Source: Ruminococcus flavefaciens (GTDB lineage Bacteria > Bacillota > Clostridia > Oscillospirales > Ruminococcaceae). Taken from it: 5,711 nucleotides of DNA. The position numbers and the translations under genes are program-made. Positions 1-5,414 of this stretch are shown in pieces; within the stretch, counting starts at the first letter, position 1; every line of letters begins with the position of its first letter. Under the pieces are notes generated by a model, which was not told the origin of the DNA, ran no database searches, and saw nothing but the letters and a program-made list of their open reading frames with translations. The stretch spans positions 1 to 5,711 of the forward strand of contig CADBAC010000096.1 in assembly GCA_902792495.1 (NCBI GenBank). The letters are read 5' to 3'.

Positions 1-92
1 CCCGCTCTTTCGGCGGCTTCAAAGGCATTGCCGAGAATAACATACCAGCAGCAGAAAGCGTCACGTTTTGATTTAAGTGATTTATCGGGCAT
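1..92 (-). CDS. Partial CDS, N-terminus of a terminase small subunit-like protein
   Basis: The gene starts at ATG 90-92 and leaves the window at position 1, so only 30 codons and two bases of the next are visible. A near-perfect ribosome binding site, GAAAGGAGGT at 110-101, lies 8 nt upstream and fixes the start. The fragment begins MPDKSLKSKRDAF and ends GNAFEAAERA(G). The spacing K-x-x-F-x-x-x-Y-x-x-x-x-N-A-x-x-A-A-x-x-A-G matches the start of many phage terminase small subunits, where a helix-turn-helix domain recognises packaging-site DNA and recruits the large ATPase subunit. This family call rests on pattern memory of one short stretch. Another small helix-turn-helix protein is possible. 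It could belong to a prophage or a domesticated remnant lying left of the window. It is divergent from the membrane-protein operon starting at 361. Confidence 0.5.
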   Translation of the reverse strand, partial: MPDKSLKSKRDAFCCWYVILGNAFEAAERA

Positions 93-117
93 AAAAAATG
101 ACCTCCTTTCTGAACTC

Positions 118-139
118 TGAACGGTGAAGTGTCCGTTCA
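118..139. promoter_or_regulatory. Inverted repeat TGAACGG-N8-CCGTTCA, operator-like
   Basis: Two perfect 7-bp arms (118-124 and 133-139) flank an 8-bp centre. The site lies 8 bp upstream of the ribosome binding site of the left-edge minus-strand gene, so it would fall in its promoter or 5' leader. The arm length and spacing resemble dimeric helix-turn-helix operators such as those of TetR-type repressors, but no regulator is visible here. It could instead form a 7-bp hairpin in the leader RNA. No convincing -35/-10 pair was found for the minus-strand gene. Confidence 0.4.
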
Positions 140-273
140 TAAGAGGTCAGAAAAGAGGCCTTTTTCAATGCAAACCCATTGAATATTGAAAAAATAATTT
201 TTGACTTTGTATATCTGCACAAGTAATTGCCGTACAAAGAAGTGATGGTGCAGCATAATAACGAAAAATAAGA

Positions 274-303
274 AGTGACATATGTCACTGTGATAGTGAC
301 ACT
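274..303. promoter_or_regulatory. Cluster of GTGACA half-sites with a 16-bp perfect palindrome
   Basis: AGTGACATATGTCACT (274-289) is a perfect palindrome. It is followed 5 bp later by AGTGACACT (295-303), so the middle TGTCACT also forms a second inverted repeat with AGTGACA. The heptamer AGTGACA thus occurs three times in alternating orientation within 28 bp. This is the arrangement expected for adjacent dimer sites of a transcription factor. It lies 58-87 bp upstream of the first membrane-protein gene, in the region between two divergent genes, so it could control either or both. I cannot name the regulator. Confidence 0.5.
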
Positions 304-310
304 ATACATC

Positions 311-339
311 TTACTATTTAATAGAATATGTGTTAAAAT
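311..339 (+). promoter_or_regulatory. Candidate promoter for the membrane-protein operon
   Basis: An extended -10, TG-T-TAAAAT (331-339), is preceded at 17 bp by a poor -35, TTACTA (311-316). If used, transcription would start near 345, almost at the ribosome binding site AAAGGAG (346-352), leaving a very short leader. An alternative is CATAAT (254-259), 17 bp after CGTACA (231-236), which would start near 266 and place the GTGACA cluster just downstream of the start, a repressor-like position. The sequence does not decide between them. Confidence 0.25.
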
Positions 340-360
340 ACAGTCAAAGGAGATGAGAGT

Positions 361-654
361 ATGAAAAACAGACCCGAATGGCTTATCAAGTGCAGCAAGG
401 CAGTTAAAGTGATAAGGATCCTTCTTGTAATTTATATAATAGTAATGGGCGCCTACTTTGACGTATGCGTTTTTAACGGATTTACAGGCTTTTTCGTAAT
501 AGATTTCCTGATGATATTCGCATTGCTCGTTCTCCCGTTTCTGACAGTTTTCATATTTCCGCCTTCGCTGATAGCCTTTCTCTTTGTGGCAGGCGTTGCG
601 ATAGCAAATAAGGTGTACGACAAAAAATCAGACGACAGTCAGCAGTATATGTAA
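361..654 (+). CDS. Small integral membrane protein, first gene of a three-gene operon
   Basis: This 97-residue protein starts at an ATG preceded by AAAGGAG (346-352) at 8 nt spacing. After a short basic N-terminus (MKNRPEWLIK) come roughly three hydrophobic segments, about residues 16-36, 42-65 and 67-83, then a short charged tail (DKKSDDSQQ). No signal peptidase site, enzyme motif or known domain was recognised. Residues 38-45 read FNGFTGFF, close to FNGLTGTF in the third gene of the operon, which suggests a common origin. The next gene begins 12 bp after the stop, so the two are almost certainly co-transcribed. Function is unknown. Transport accessory, immunity or envelope-stress roles would all be guesses. 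Confidence 0.75.
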   Translation: MKNRPEWLIKCSKAVKVIRILLVIYIIVMGAYFDVCVFNGFTGFFVIDFLMIFALLVLPFLTVFIFPPSLIAFLFVAGVAIANKVYDKKSDDSQQYM

Positions 655-666
655 GGCGGTGAGCTC

Positions 667-1053
667 ATGAATACATATGAATGGATAAGGCAGAAATGCA
701 GGAACGGTGCGAAATTTCTGCTGATATACGGCATATTTGTAGCGGTGGTCTATCTTGCAGCAGAGCCTGCCGACAGAACAGGCGAAGGACTTGCAGGAGC
801 AGGTCTCACTATAATCGAGAGCATAGGACAGGTATTCCTTACCATAGCGCTTCTGCTGAATCCTGTGACATTATTCTTTGCAGGAAGGGCGATCACAGCA
901 ATAGTGATATTCCTGGTATTCAGATTTATCAGCAGTAAAGGAAAGGACATCGAACAGTACAGGAAGGAAGCAGATGATATGCTGAAGGCTGTACCGATTG
1001 TGATCGCTTGCGTGCCTTTATTCTGCTGGATCGTGCCATTTGTGCTGCAATGA
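667..1053 (+). CDS. Small integral membrane protein, second gene of the operon
   Basis: This protein of 128 residues has a ribosome binding site, AAGGCGGTGA (653-662), one base off an ideal site, overlapping the previous stop codon. Hydrophobic segments lie near residues 15-32, 46-71, 73-88 and 108-126, giving about four membrane passes, with a charged stretch at 90-107 (SKGKDIEQYRKEADD) between the last two. The stretch FLTIALLLNP...AITAIVIFL resembles the hydrophobic core of the first protein, but this could reflect membrane composition alone. It lacks the FNGxTGxF motif. No recognised family. The third gene's ribosome binding site begins right after its stop. Confidence 0.75.
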   Translation: MNTYEWIRQKCRNGAKFLLIYGIFVAVVYLAAEPADRTGEGLAGAGLTIIESIGQVFLTIALLLNPVTLFFAGRAITAIVIFLVFRFISSKGKDIEQYRKEADDMLKAVPIVIACVPLFCWIVPFVLQ

Positions 1054-1067
1054 TAAGGAGTGATGAG

Positions 1068-1556
1068 ATGATGAGTAAAGGCAGAAAACTTTTCAGGTTA
1101 TCGTGCATTATCACAGCTATCGGAGTTTTCATATCGGTATGCAGTTTCGTTGACGGCACATTCTGGCGTGGCTTCGGTGAAAATGAACTGGTAATACTGC
1201 TGATATTCCTTGCGGTATTTGATACATCACTGCTCTACATGACGGGATATTTTCTGGTACACAGGCTTCCTTTCCCCGAAGAAACAGCAGAGGAGCCGCT
1301 GTGGTTCAGAAGGACGTTTTACCTTGCGTTTTCGCCCATAGCGCTTATAATCGGATTCGGCATTTTCAACGGTCTGACAGGAACATTCACATTATTCACA
1401 AGAGGAACGTTTTGGGATGATTTCATGATAGGAGTGTATTTAGCTTTGGGATTTCTGCTGCTGGTGCCTGTGATATTCGTGGCGAATCTGATAATCATAT
1501 TTTATTTATACAGAAGACACAAAAGAAAGAAATATATATCCCTGAAAAACAAATAA
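1068..1556 (+). CDS. Small integral membrane protein, third gene of the operon
   Basis: The start is placed at ATG 1068, 7 nt after AAGGAG (1055-1060), giving 162 residues. The reading frame is open upstream to an ATG at 1008, but that lies inside the preceding gene without a ribosome binding site. ATG 1071 is an equally possible start. Hydrophobic segments occur near residues 10-28, 38-63, 84-102 and 119-146, followed by a strongly basic C-terminus (YRRHKRKKYISLKNK) that the positive-inside rule places in the cytoplasm. Residues 100-107 read FNGLTGTF, echoing FNGFTGFF in the first protein. Both motifs are followed by an acidic/aromatic stretch and a hydrophobic helix. No enzymatic motif is seen and the function is unknown. 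A hairpin terminator follows 8 bp after the stop. Confidence 0.75.
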   Translation: MMSKGRKLFRLSCIITAIGVFISVCSFVDGTFWRGFGENELVILLIFLAVFDTSLLYMTGYFLVHRLPFPEETAEEPLWFRRTFYLAFSPIALIIGFGIFNGLTGTFTLFTRGTFWDDFMIGVYLALGFLLLVPVIFVANLIIIFYLYRRHKRKKYISLKNK

Positions 1557-1563
1557 AAAGGGA

Positions 1564-1599
1564 AAAGCGTATGCATCACGTTTGTGGTGCATACGCTTT
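1564..1599. terminator. Bidirectional intrinsic terminator between convergent operons
   Basis: Arms at 1564-1579 and 1584-1599 form a 16-pair stem around the loop GTTT. The one non-complementary position (1576/1587) is a U-G wobble in plus-strand RNA and an A-C mismatch in minus-strand RNA. Reading minus, the stem is followed by TTTTCCCTTTTT, a good U tract for ending the dnaX-ybaB-recR transcript. Reading plus, the tail is the weaker TTTATTA. The stem begins one base after the recR stop codon and 8 bp after the membrane-protein operon, so it likely insulates both. Confidence 0.85.
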
Positions 1600-1600
1600 A

Positions 1601-2203
1601 TTACATATCGTTTCTGTTTTCGAGAGCCTTGAAAAGTGTCACTTCATCGGCATATTCGAGGATACCTCCTACGGGGAGTCCGAATGCCAGCCTTGTGACC
1701 TTTATACCCATGGGTTTGAGGAGACCTGCTATATACATAGCTGTAGCGTCGCCCTCAACAGTGGGATTGGTAGCCATGATGACTTCGCTGACTCCGCCCT
1801 TAGCTATCCTCGCAAGAAGCTCCTTTACTCTGAGCTTATCGGGGGTTATTCCATCCATAGGTGAGAGGAGTCCGTGAAGGACATGGTAAACTCCGTTATA
1901 CTCTCTTGTTCTCTCAAAGGCAGTAACGTCCTTGGGAGTTTCAACAACACAGATCACGCTGCGGTCACGTTCATCGTCAGCGCAGATAGGGCAGATATCC
2001 CTTTCGGTCAGATTCTGACAGCACTGACAGCAGTGAACGTTTTTCTTTGCATCAAGGAGGGCCTTTGCGAAGTCCTCCACAGCCGCCTCGTCCATAGACA
2101 TAACATGGTAAGCCAGCCTCTGGGCGGACTTCATGCCTATGCCGGGGAGAGACGCAAACTTTTCCGCCAGTATGACCAGCGGTAAAGCATTATGGTCAGC
2201 CAT
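1601..2203 (-). CDS. recR: Recombination mediator protein RecR
   Basis: RecR works with RecO (and RecF) to load RecA onto SSB-coated single-stranded DNA at gaps. The protein is 200 residues, the usual length. In order it shows a helix-hairpin-helix (LPGIGMKSAQRLA, about 19-31), a four-cysteine zinc motif (C59, C62, C71, C74), a Toprim domain with the acidic VVETPKD segment (E88, D92) and TNPTVEGDATA (145-155), and the C-terminal FGLPVGG-ILEYAD segment (174-186). All expected elements are intact. The ATG lies 6 bp after the ybaB stop and has no clear Shine-Dalgarno sequence, which suggests translation coupled to ybaB. It is the last gene of the operon and ends directly at the terminator. Confidence 0.97.
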   Translation of the reverse strand: MADHNALPLVILAEKFASLPGIGMKSAQRLAYHVMSMDEAAVEDFAKALLDAKKNVHCCQCCQNLTERDICPICADDERDRSVICVVETPKDVTAFERTREYNGVYHVLHGLLSPMDGITPDKLRVKELLARIAKGGVSEVIMATNPTVEGDATAMYIAGLLKPMGIKVTRLAFGLPVGGILEYADEVTLFKALENRNDM

Positions 2204-2209
2204 CAGCCA

Positions 2210-2560
2210 TTAAAACAGGCCTGGGAGAGATACACCGCCTGTGATCTTGCCCATTTCAGCTTCAGTAGTTGATTCGATATTGTTTACAGCCTCGTTGATA
2301 GCGCTGATGATGAGATCCTGGAGCATCTCAACATCCTCAGGGTCAACAGCCTCAGGCTTGATGTTGAGAGACTTGATAGTCTTCTTACCTGTGAGAACTA
2401 CCTCAACAGCACCGCCGCCTGCTGTAGCAGAGAACTCTCTTGCTTCGATATCTTCCTGGAGTTCAGTGATCTGATCCTGCATCTTCTGAGCCTGCTTGAT
2501 CATCTGGTTCATGTTCTGAGCGCCGCCGCCGCCGATATTTCTTGGTATTCTTGCTTTCAT
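2210..2560 (-). CDS. ybaB: Nucleoid-associated protein YbaB/EbfC family
   Basis: This is a small dimeric DNA-binding protein of the YbaB/EbfC family, usually encoded between dnaX and recR. It is thought to bind DNA as tweezer-like dimers and affect nucleoid structure or repair. The start chosen is ATG 2560, 9 nt after CTCCTTT read in reverse (AAAGGAG, 2576-2570), giving 116 residues. An upstream in-frame ATG at 2587 would include the ribosome binding site and is rejected. Visible hallmarks are a glycine-rich N-terminus (GGGGAQNMNQM, encoded by a GGC run), the QAQKMQ helix with a coiled-coil-like segment (about 18-42), a central AGGGAVEVVLTGKK strand region (47-60), NIKPEAVDPEDVEMLQDLI (66-84) and the terminal LPGLF. 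Confidence 0.95.
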   Translation of the reverse strand: MKARIPRNIGGGGAQNMNQMIKQAQKMQDQITELQEDIEAREFSATAGGGAVEVVLTGKKTIKSLNIKPEAVDPEDVEMLQDLIISAINEAVNNIESTTEAEMGKITGGVSLPGLF

Positions 2561-2600
2561 TTTAAAATTCTCCTTTAATATATACATTATTTTATTGATA

Positions 2601-2620
2601 AAGCAAATTTATATTTGCTT
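2601..2620. promoter_or_regulatory. AT-rich perfect stem-loop upstream of ybaB
   Basis: AAGCAAAT-TTAT-ATTTGCTT is a perfect 8-bp inverted repeat with a 4-base loop, ending 41 bp before the ybaB start on the minus strand. It is AT-rich and lacks a good U tract on either side, so it is not an obvious terminator. It could be an operator or an RNA processing site giving ybaB-recR separate control. A weak promoter (TTGCTT at 2617-2612, 18 bp, TATATT) overlaps it on the minus strand, but this is poor evidence. Confidence 0.3.
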
Positions 2621-2636
2621 ATAAACGTTGATATTG

Positions 2637-2712
2637 CAGGGAACGCCGCCCTCAGCGTTCCGCACTATAACAATATATCTGCCAATGGAACGGCGAGGGC
2701 GCCGTTCCCTAC
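2637..2712. repeat. Two-hairpin palindromic repeat between dnaX and ybaB (copy A)
   Basis: Two hairpins lie head to head. The first has arms GGAACGC (2640-2646) and GCGTTCC (2655-2661); the second has arms GGAACGGCG (2687-2695) and CGCCGTTCC (2700-2708). The whole unit is bounded by GCAGGGAACG on the left and CGTTCCCTAC on the right, which are near inverted copies of each other, so the element as a whole is also an inverted repeat. A degenerate copy lies at 5543-5607. The layout is like REP/BIME elements or very small terminal-inverted-repeat elements. The dnaX stop TAG (2711-2709) is contributed by its edge. In the operon RNA it could stabilise or attenuate the message between dnaX and ybaB. 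Confidence 0.75.
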
Positions 2713-4334
2713 TTATTAAAACTTGCGCTGTTTTCCACAGCTGTTTCGATCTTGTTGTCGATAGCCTTTTTGATAAGGCTCTGTGCGAGGTCCTTCTGTT
2801 CCTCGACAGTAGTTGTGCATCTCGCCTTGATGATGTAGCGCTGCCCCAGCACATGGCTGATGGTAGAGCCGAGTGATACCGCATTTTCTCTTACCTTGAA
2901 AAGGGTGATGAAGAAGCGGTTCTGTGAAGTGATAAAGATGATATTTCCTGCTGTAGCGGCAACCGAGCCGTCAAGACTTCCTGCAACTGCGGGGTTGACC
3001 TTCTTGAATTCCTCCAGGACTTCGCCCCATCTTTCGCATGGGATGAGGTCCGAGGGCTTCAGTGTCTTGATATCCACAGTAGGCGCAGGGTCAGCCTCCG
3101 TCGGCGGAGAAGAAGCCGTAAGGACTTCGGGCTGCTGCTGTTGCTGAGGAGTGCCGCTCTGTACCTGTACAGGGGCATTTTTTATCTTATCCTCCAACTG
3201 TTTTATTTTATCATATATTTCAGAATTGTCAATAGCTTCCGTGGTGTTTCTGATATTTCCGCAAAGCTTTATCAGCGCCATTTCAAATTCCACACGGCGG
3301 TTCATAGCCCTGTTCATATTGGTGCTGCATTCCTGTAGTATGGAAATATGGGACATGATAGTTTCAAGCTCAGTGCTGTCTGCAAGTTCACGGAGTTTCT
3401 GCATTTCCTCAGCTACGCACACTATCAGGCTTTCGGCGGTATCGGGTGATACCTTGATGAGCATAATGTTTCTCAGCTGTGATATGAGTTCTTCGCAGAG
3501 TCTTCCGATATCCTTTGACATATCGTAAAGTGAAGCGGTAATGGACAGCGCCTTTGCGGTATCGCCTGTGTTTACGGCTTCAAGCAGACCGAAAAGGTAG
3601 TCTCTGCCTGCGATTCCTGCCGCAGCGGAAACCACATCCTCGTCTATTTCCTCGCCGCCCACCGAGCATCTGTCAAGCAGTGATACAGCGTCACGCATAC
3701 CGCCGTCGGCAAGCTTAGCTATCATAGCGGCGCCGCCGTCGGTGAGGGAGAGTTCTTCCTGCTCTGCGATATATTTAAGTCTTGCGGCGATATCCTCGGG
3801 CTTTATGCGCCTGAAATCGAAACGCTGACAGCGTGAGAGGATGGTGGCAGGTACTTTGTGTATCTCTGTGGTAGCGAGAATGAATTTCACATACGGGGGC
3901 GGCTCTTCCATGATTTTCAGCAGAGCATTGAAAGCGCCTGCGGAGAGCATATGCACCTCGTCGATGATGTATATTTTATACTGACCTCTGTCGGGGGTAT
4001 AGACCGCAGCGTCACGGAGGTCACGGATATTATCGACACCATTGTTTGAAGCAGCGTCTATCTCGACTATATCGGTGAGAGCGCCGCTGTCAGCGTCACG
4101 GCATATGTCGCATTCAAGGCAGGGGTTGCCGTCCTTCATATTGCGGCAGTTGACAGCCTTTGCGAGGATACGTGCACAGGTGGTCTTACCTGTACCACGG
4201 GAGCCTGTGAATAGGTATGCATGGGCAGTCTTTCCGCTCATTATCTGGTTTTTCAGCGTATCCGTAGTCTGCTGCTGCGAGATAACGTCGTCGAATGTCA
4301 TAGGTCTCCACTTGCGGTAAAGAGCCTTGTACAT
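2709..4334 (-). CDS. dnaX: DNA polymerase III subunit gamma/tau (clamp loader)
   Basis: DnaX is the motor subunit of the replicative clamp loader: it uses ATP to open the beta clamp and place it on primed DNA. The 541-residue protein begins MYKALYRKWRP, the family's typical start, with AGGTG 5 nt upstream of the ATG. The AAA+ module shows Walker A GSRGTGKT (44-51), zinc cysteines C63, C72, C75 and C78, Walker B IYIIDEVH (121-128), sensor 1 LATT (153-156), the SRC arginine finger at R168 and sensor 2 GGMRD (211-215). The collar domain covers about 245-365. A polar linker with a glutamine run (QQQQQ, 397-401) leads to a C-terminal domain (about 425-541). A possible -1 frameshift site sits in the linker (see 3159-3195). 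The stop TAG lies in the adjoining repeat. Confidence 0.97.
   Translation of the reverse strand: MYKALYRKWRPMTFDDVISQQQTTDTLKNQIMSGKTAHAYLFTGSRGTGKTTCARILAKAVNCRNMKDGNPCLECDICRDADSGALTDIVEIDAASNNGVDNIRDLRDAAVYTPDRGQYKIYIIDEVHMLSAGAFNALLKIMEEPPPYVKFILATTEIHKVPATILSRCQRFDFRRIKPEDIAARLKYIAEQEELSLTDGGAAMIAKLADGGMRDAVSLLDRCSVGGEEIDEDVVSAAAGIAGRDYLFGLLEAVNTGDTAKALSITASLYDMSKDIGRLCEELISQLRNIMLIKVSPDTAESLIVCVAEEMQKLRELADSTELETIMSHISILQECSTNMNRAMNRRVEFEMALIKLCGNIRNTTEAIDNSEIYDKIKQLEDKIKNAPVQVQSGTPQQQQQPEVLTASSPPTEADPAPTVDIKTLKPSDLIPCERWGEVLEEFKKVNPAVAGSLDGSVAATAGNIIFITSQNRFFITLFKVRENAVSLGSTISHVLGQRYIIKARCTTTVEEQKDLAQSLIKKAIDNKIETAVENSASFNK
3159..3195 (-). other. Possible programmed -1 frameshift signal in dnaX
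   Basis: On the coding strand the heptamer A AAA AAT (3183-3177) is in the X-XXY-YYZ register, covering the end of I384 and codons K385 and N386. Upstream, 6 nt away, is a Shine-Dalgarno-like GGAGGA (3195-3190). Downstream, after 4 nt, is a weak hairpin CTGTA-CAGG-TACAG (3172-3159). A -1 shift would add 28 codons and stop at TGA 3093-3091, giving a 414-residue protein with the AAA+ and collar domains but no C-terminal domain, like Escherichia coli gamma. In E. coli the heptamer is A AAA AAG with the stimulatory sequence 10 nt upstream. The shorter spacing, final U and weak hairpin make this uncertain. Confidence 0.35.
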
Positions 4335-4358
4335 ACTTTCACCTCATTTCATACGGTG

Positions 4359-5261
4359 TCAGGGATTGTCTTTATTATGGGCCTCGAGAAGGACAGCCGC
4401 CTGTATTTCCTTGTAATAGCCGCTGTAGCCCGTTGGGTCGTCGATGTTGTTGAGGAGAGCCATGCGGTAGAATTCCTCGCCCTTTTTGAAGTCCCTCAGC
4501 AGAGTGTGGGCAATGGCAGCGCCGCCGAGAGCATTGGCATAGCATTCATGGCGGTCGATGGCCTCATTGAACCATTTCAGAGCGTTTTCGCCGTCGTTGA
4601 GTTTGATGTACATACGACCTATCTCAACACGCATACGCTCGCTGTATTTCTTATCCGAATCCATGATAGCCTTGAACATTTCCAGAGCCTTTGAGGTATT
4701 GCCATTTTCGGCATGGCATCTTGCGAGGAAAATAGGCAGTTCAGGGATGTGGAAGCCGTGCTTTTCCGCATTCTCATAGCAGTTGACCGCATTGGGATTC
4801 CAGCCCATAAGGTCATAGCAGCGGCCACGGTAGAAACTGAGAACGCCCTGTTCTTCGTTGGTCTTGCTGAAACTGCCGCTGTCTATCCTGGTGAACATTT
4901 CGAGAGCGTCACCGAAATAGCGCTGGTGGAACATTTCCATACCCATTTCAAACATGGAGGATTTCTTGTTCATTCCCGTAAAGGCGTTTCCTATGATATC
5001 CTCATCGTAGCGGTGGTAGACAGAACCTGCATACTTGAACGATTCAAACAGGAAGAGCAGGAACCATGAACCGACGAAGAACACGATCATCCACACGATG
5101 ACTGATCTGAATCCGATGCTGTCATGGCCTGAGAAAATAGCCATACCTGCGGTAAGGATAAGGGTCAGGACAGCAGTAGCTGCGAGGGCTCTTACAAGAA
5201 CTCTCTTCAGACATATGAGCACTCTTTTGGTGCGGGTCAGAATAATGGATAGTAAAAGCAT
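4359..5261 (-). CDS. Membrane-anchored TPR-repeat protein
   Basis: A 300-residue protein of unknown specific function. The start chosen is ATG 5261, 8 nt after AGGAG (5274-5270). The frame is open to an ATG at 5321, but that lies inside the SRP RNA. A basic N-terminus (R10, K12, R13, K19, R20, R24) precedes membrane segments at about 25-44 and 53-73. By the positive-inside rule both ends are cytoplasmic. Residues 100-277 form about five degenerate tetratricopeptide repeats, for example GRCYDLMGWNPNAVNCYENA (146-165) and GRMYIKLNDGENALKWFNEA (215-234). TPR arrays mediate protein-protein contacts, so it may be an assembly platform at the membrane. It lies between the SRP RNA and dnaX (24-bp gap to dnaX), an addition to the B. 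subtilis order. No catalytic motif is visible. Confidence 0.85.
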   Translation of the reverse strand: MLLLSIILTRTKRVLICLKRVLVRALAATAVLTLILTAGMAIFSGHDSIGFRSVIVWMIVFFVGSWFLLFLFESFKYAGSVYHRYDEDIIGNAFTGMNKKSSMFEMGMEMFHQRYFGDALEMFTRIDSGSFSKTNEEQGVLSFYRGRCYDLMGWNPNAVNCYENAEKHGFHIPELPIFLARCHAENGNTSKALEMFKAIMDSDKKYSERMRVEIGRMYIKLNDGENALKWFNEAIDRHECYANALGGAAIAHTLLRDFKKGEEFYRMALLNNIDDPTGYSGYYKEIQAAVLLEAHNKDNP

Positions 5262-5274
5262 AGGCCAGTCTCCT

Positions 5275-5294
5275 AAAAGAAAAATTCCGGAACA
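5275..5294 (-). terminator. Terminator formed by the SRP RNA terminal helix and U tract
   Basis: The 3' arm of the SRP RNA helix is followed on the minus strand by TTTTTCTTTT (5284-5275). The partner arm lies about 110 nt upstream in the RNA (5401-5414), so this is a long-range stem rather than a local hairpin. The U tract abuts the AGGAG ribosome binding site of the TPR gene, so incomplete termination here would supply message for the TPR-dnaX-ybaB-recR genes. Termination efficiency cannot be judged from sequence. Confidence 0.5.
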
Positions 5295-5414
5295 TAGATG
5301 TGCAGGCTTGCTGCGGCACACAAAACGATCCGCTTAATGCTGCTCGGTCTCCCGCCTGACATGGTTCACGGGGTCTCGTTGCACAGGGCCCGCACATCTA
5401 TATTTCGGAATTTT
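5281..5414 (-). ncRNA. ffs: Signal recognition particle RNA, small bacterial (4.5S-like) type
   Basis: SRP RNA binds Ffh (SRP54) and directs membrane-protein ribosomes to FtsY. On the minus strand the conserved apical hairpin reads UCAGG-CGG-GAGA-CCG-AGCAG (5359-5339), with a GNRA tetraloop at 5351-5348 and the symmetric-loop bases matching E. coli 4.5S RNA. The GAACCA of the asymmetric loop precedes it. The ends pair in a long terminal helix: 5281-5303 with 5392-5414 (one A-C mismatch, one G-U pair), continuing for four more pairs (5304-5307 with 5388-5391). No Alu domain as in the B. subtilis scRNA is seen. The mature ends are uncertain. The outermost A/U-rich pairs may be precursor or terminator sequence trimmed away. 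Location just before the dnaX gene group supports the call. Confidence 0.93.

Noticed and set aside
141..165. Possible plus-strand terminator AAGAGGTC-N8-GGCCTTTT followed by a short T run
   Set aside because: The stem needs wobble pairs, has only about five T's and no plus-strand gene precedes it.
82..309. Minus-strand open frame of 75 codons across the left intergenic region
   Set aside because: It overlaps the strong ribosome binding site and start of the edge gene in another frame, covers both operator-like repeats and has no ribosome binding site of its own.
1008..1067. Upstream start for the third membrane protein
   Set aside because: The extra 20 codons overlap the second gene's end and its stop; ATG 1068 has AAGGAG 7 nt upstream.
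2517..2535. GCC/GGC trinucleotide run as a repeat locus
   Set aside because: It encodes the normal glycine-rich N-terminus of the YbaB family.
4221..4694. Plus-strand open frame of 157 codons opposite dnaX and the TPR gene
   Set aside because: It is antisense to two well-supported genes, has no ribosome binding site or recognisable motif, and looks like an antisense shadow.
5262..5321. Longer N-terminus for the TPR protein starting at ATG 5321
   Set aside because: It lies within the SRP RNA 3' half, has no ribosome binding site, and ATG 5261 has AGGAG at ideal spacing.
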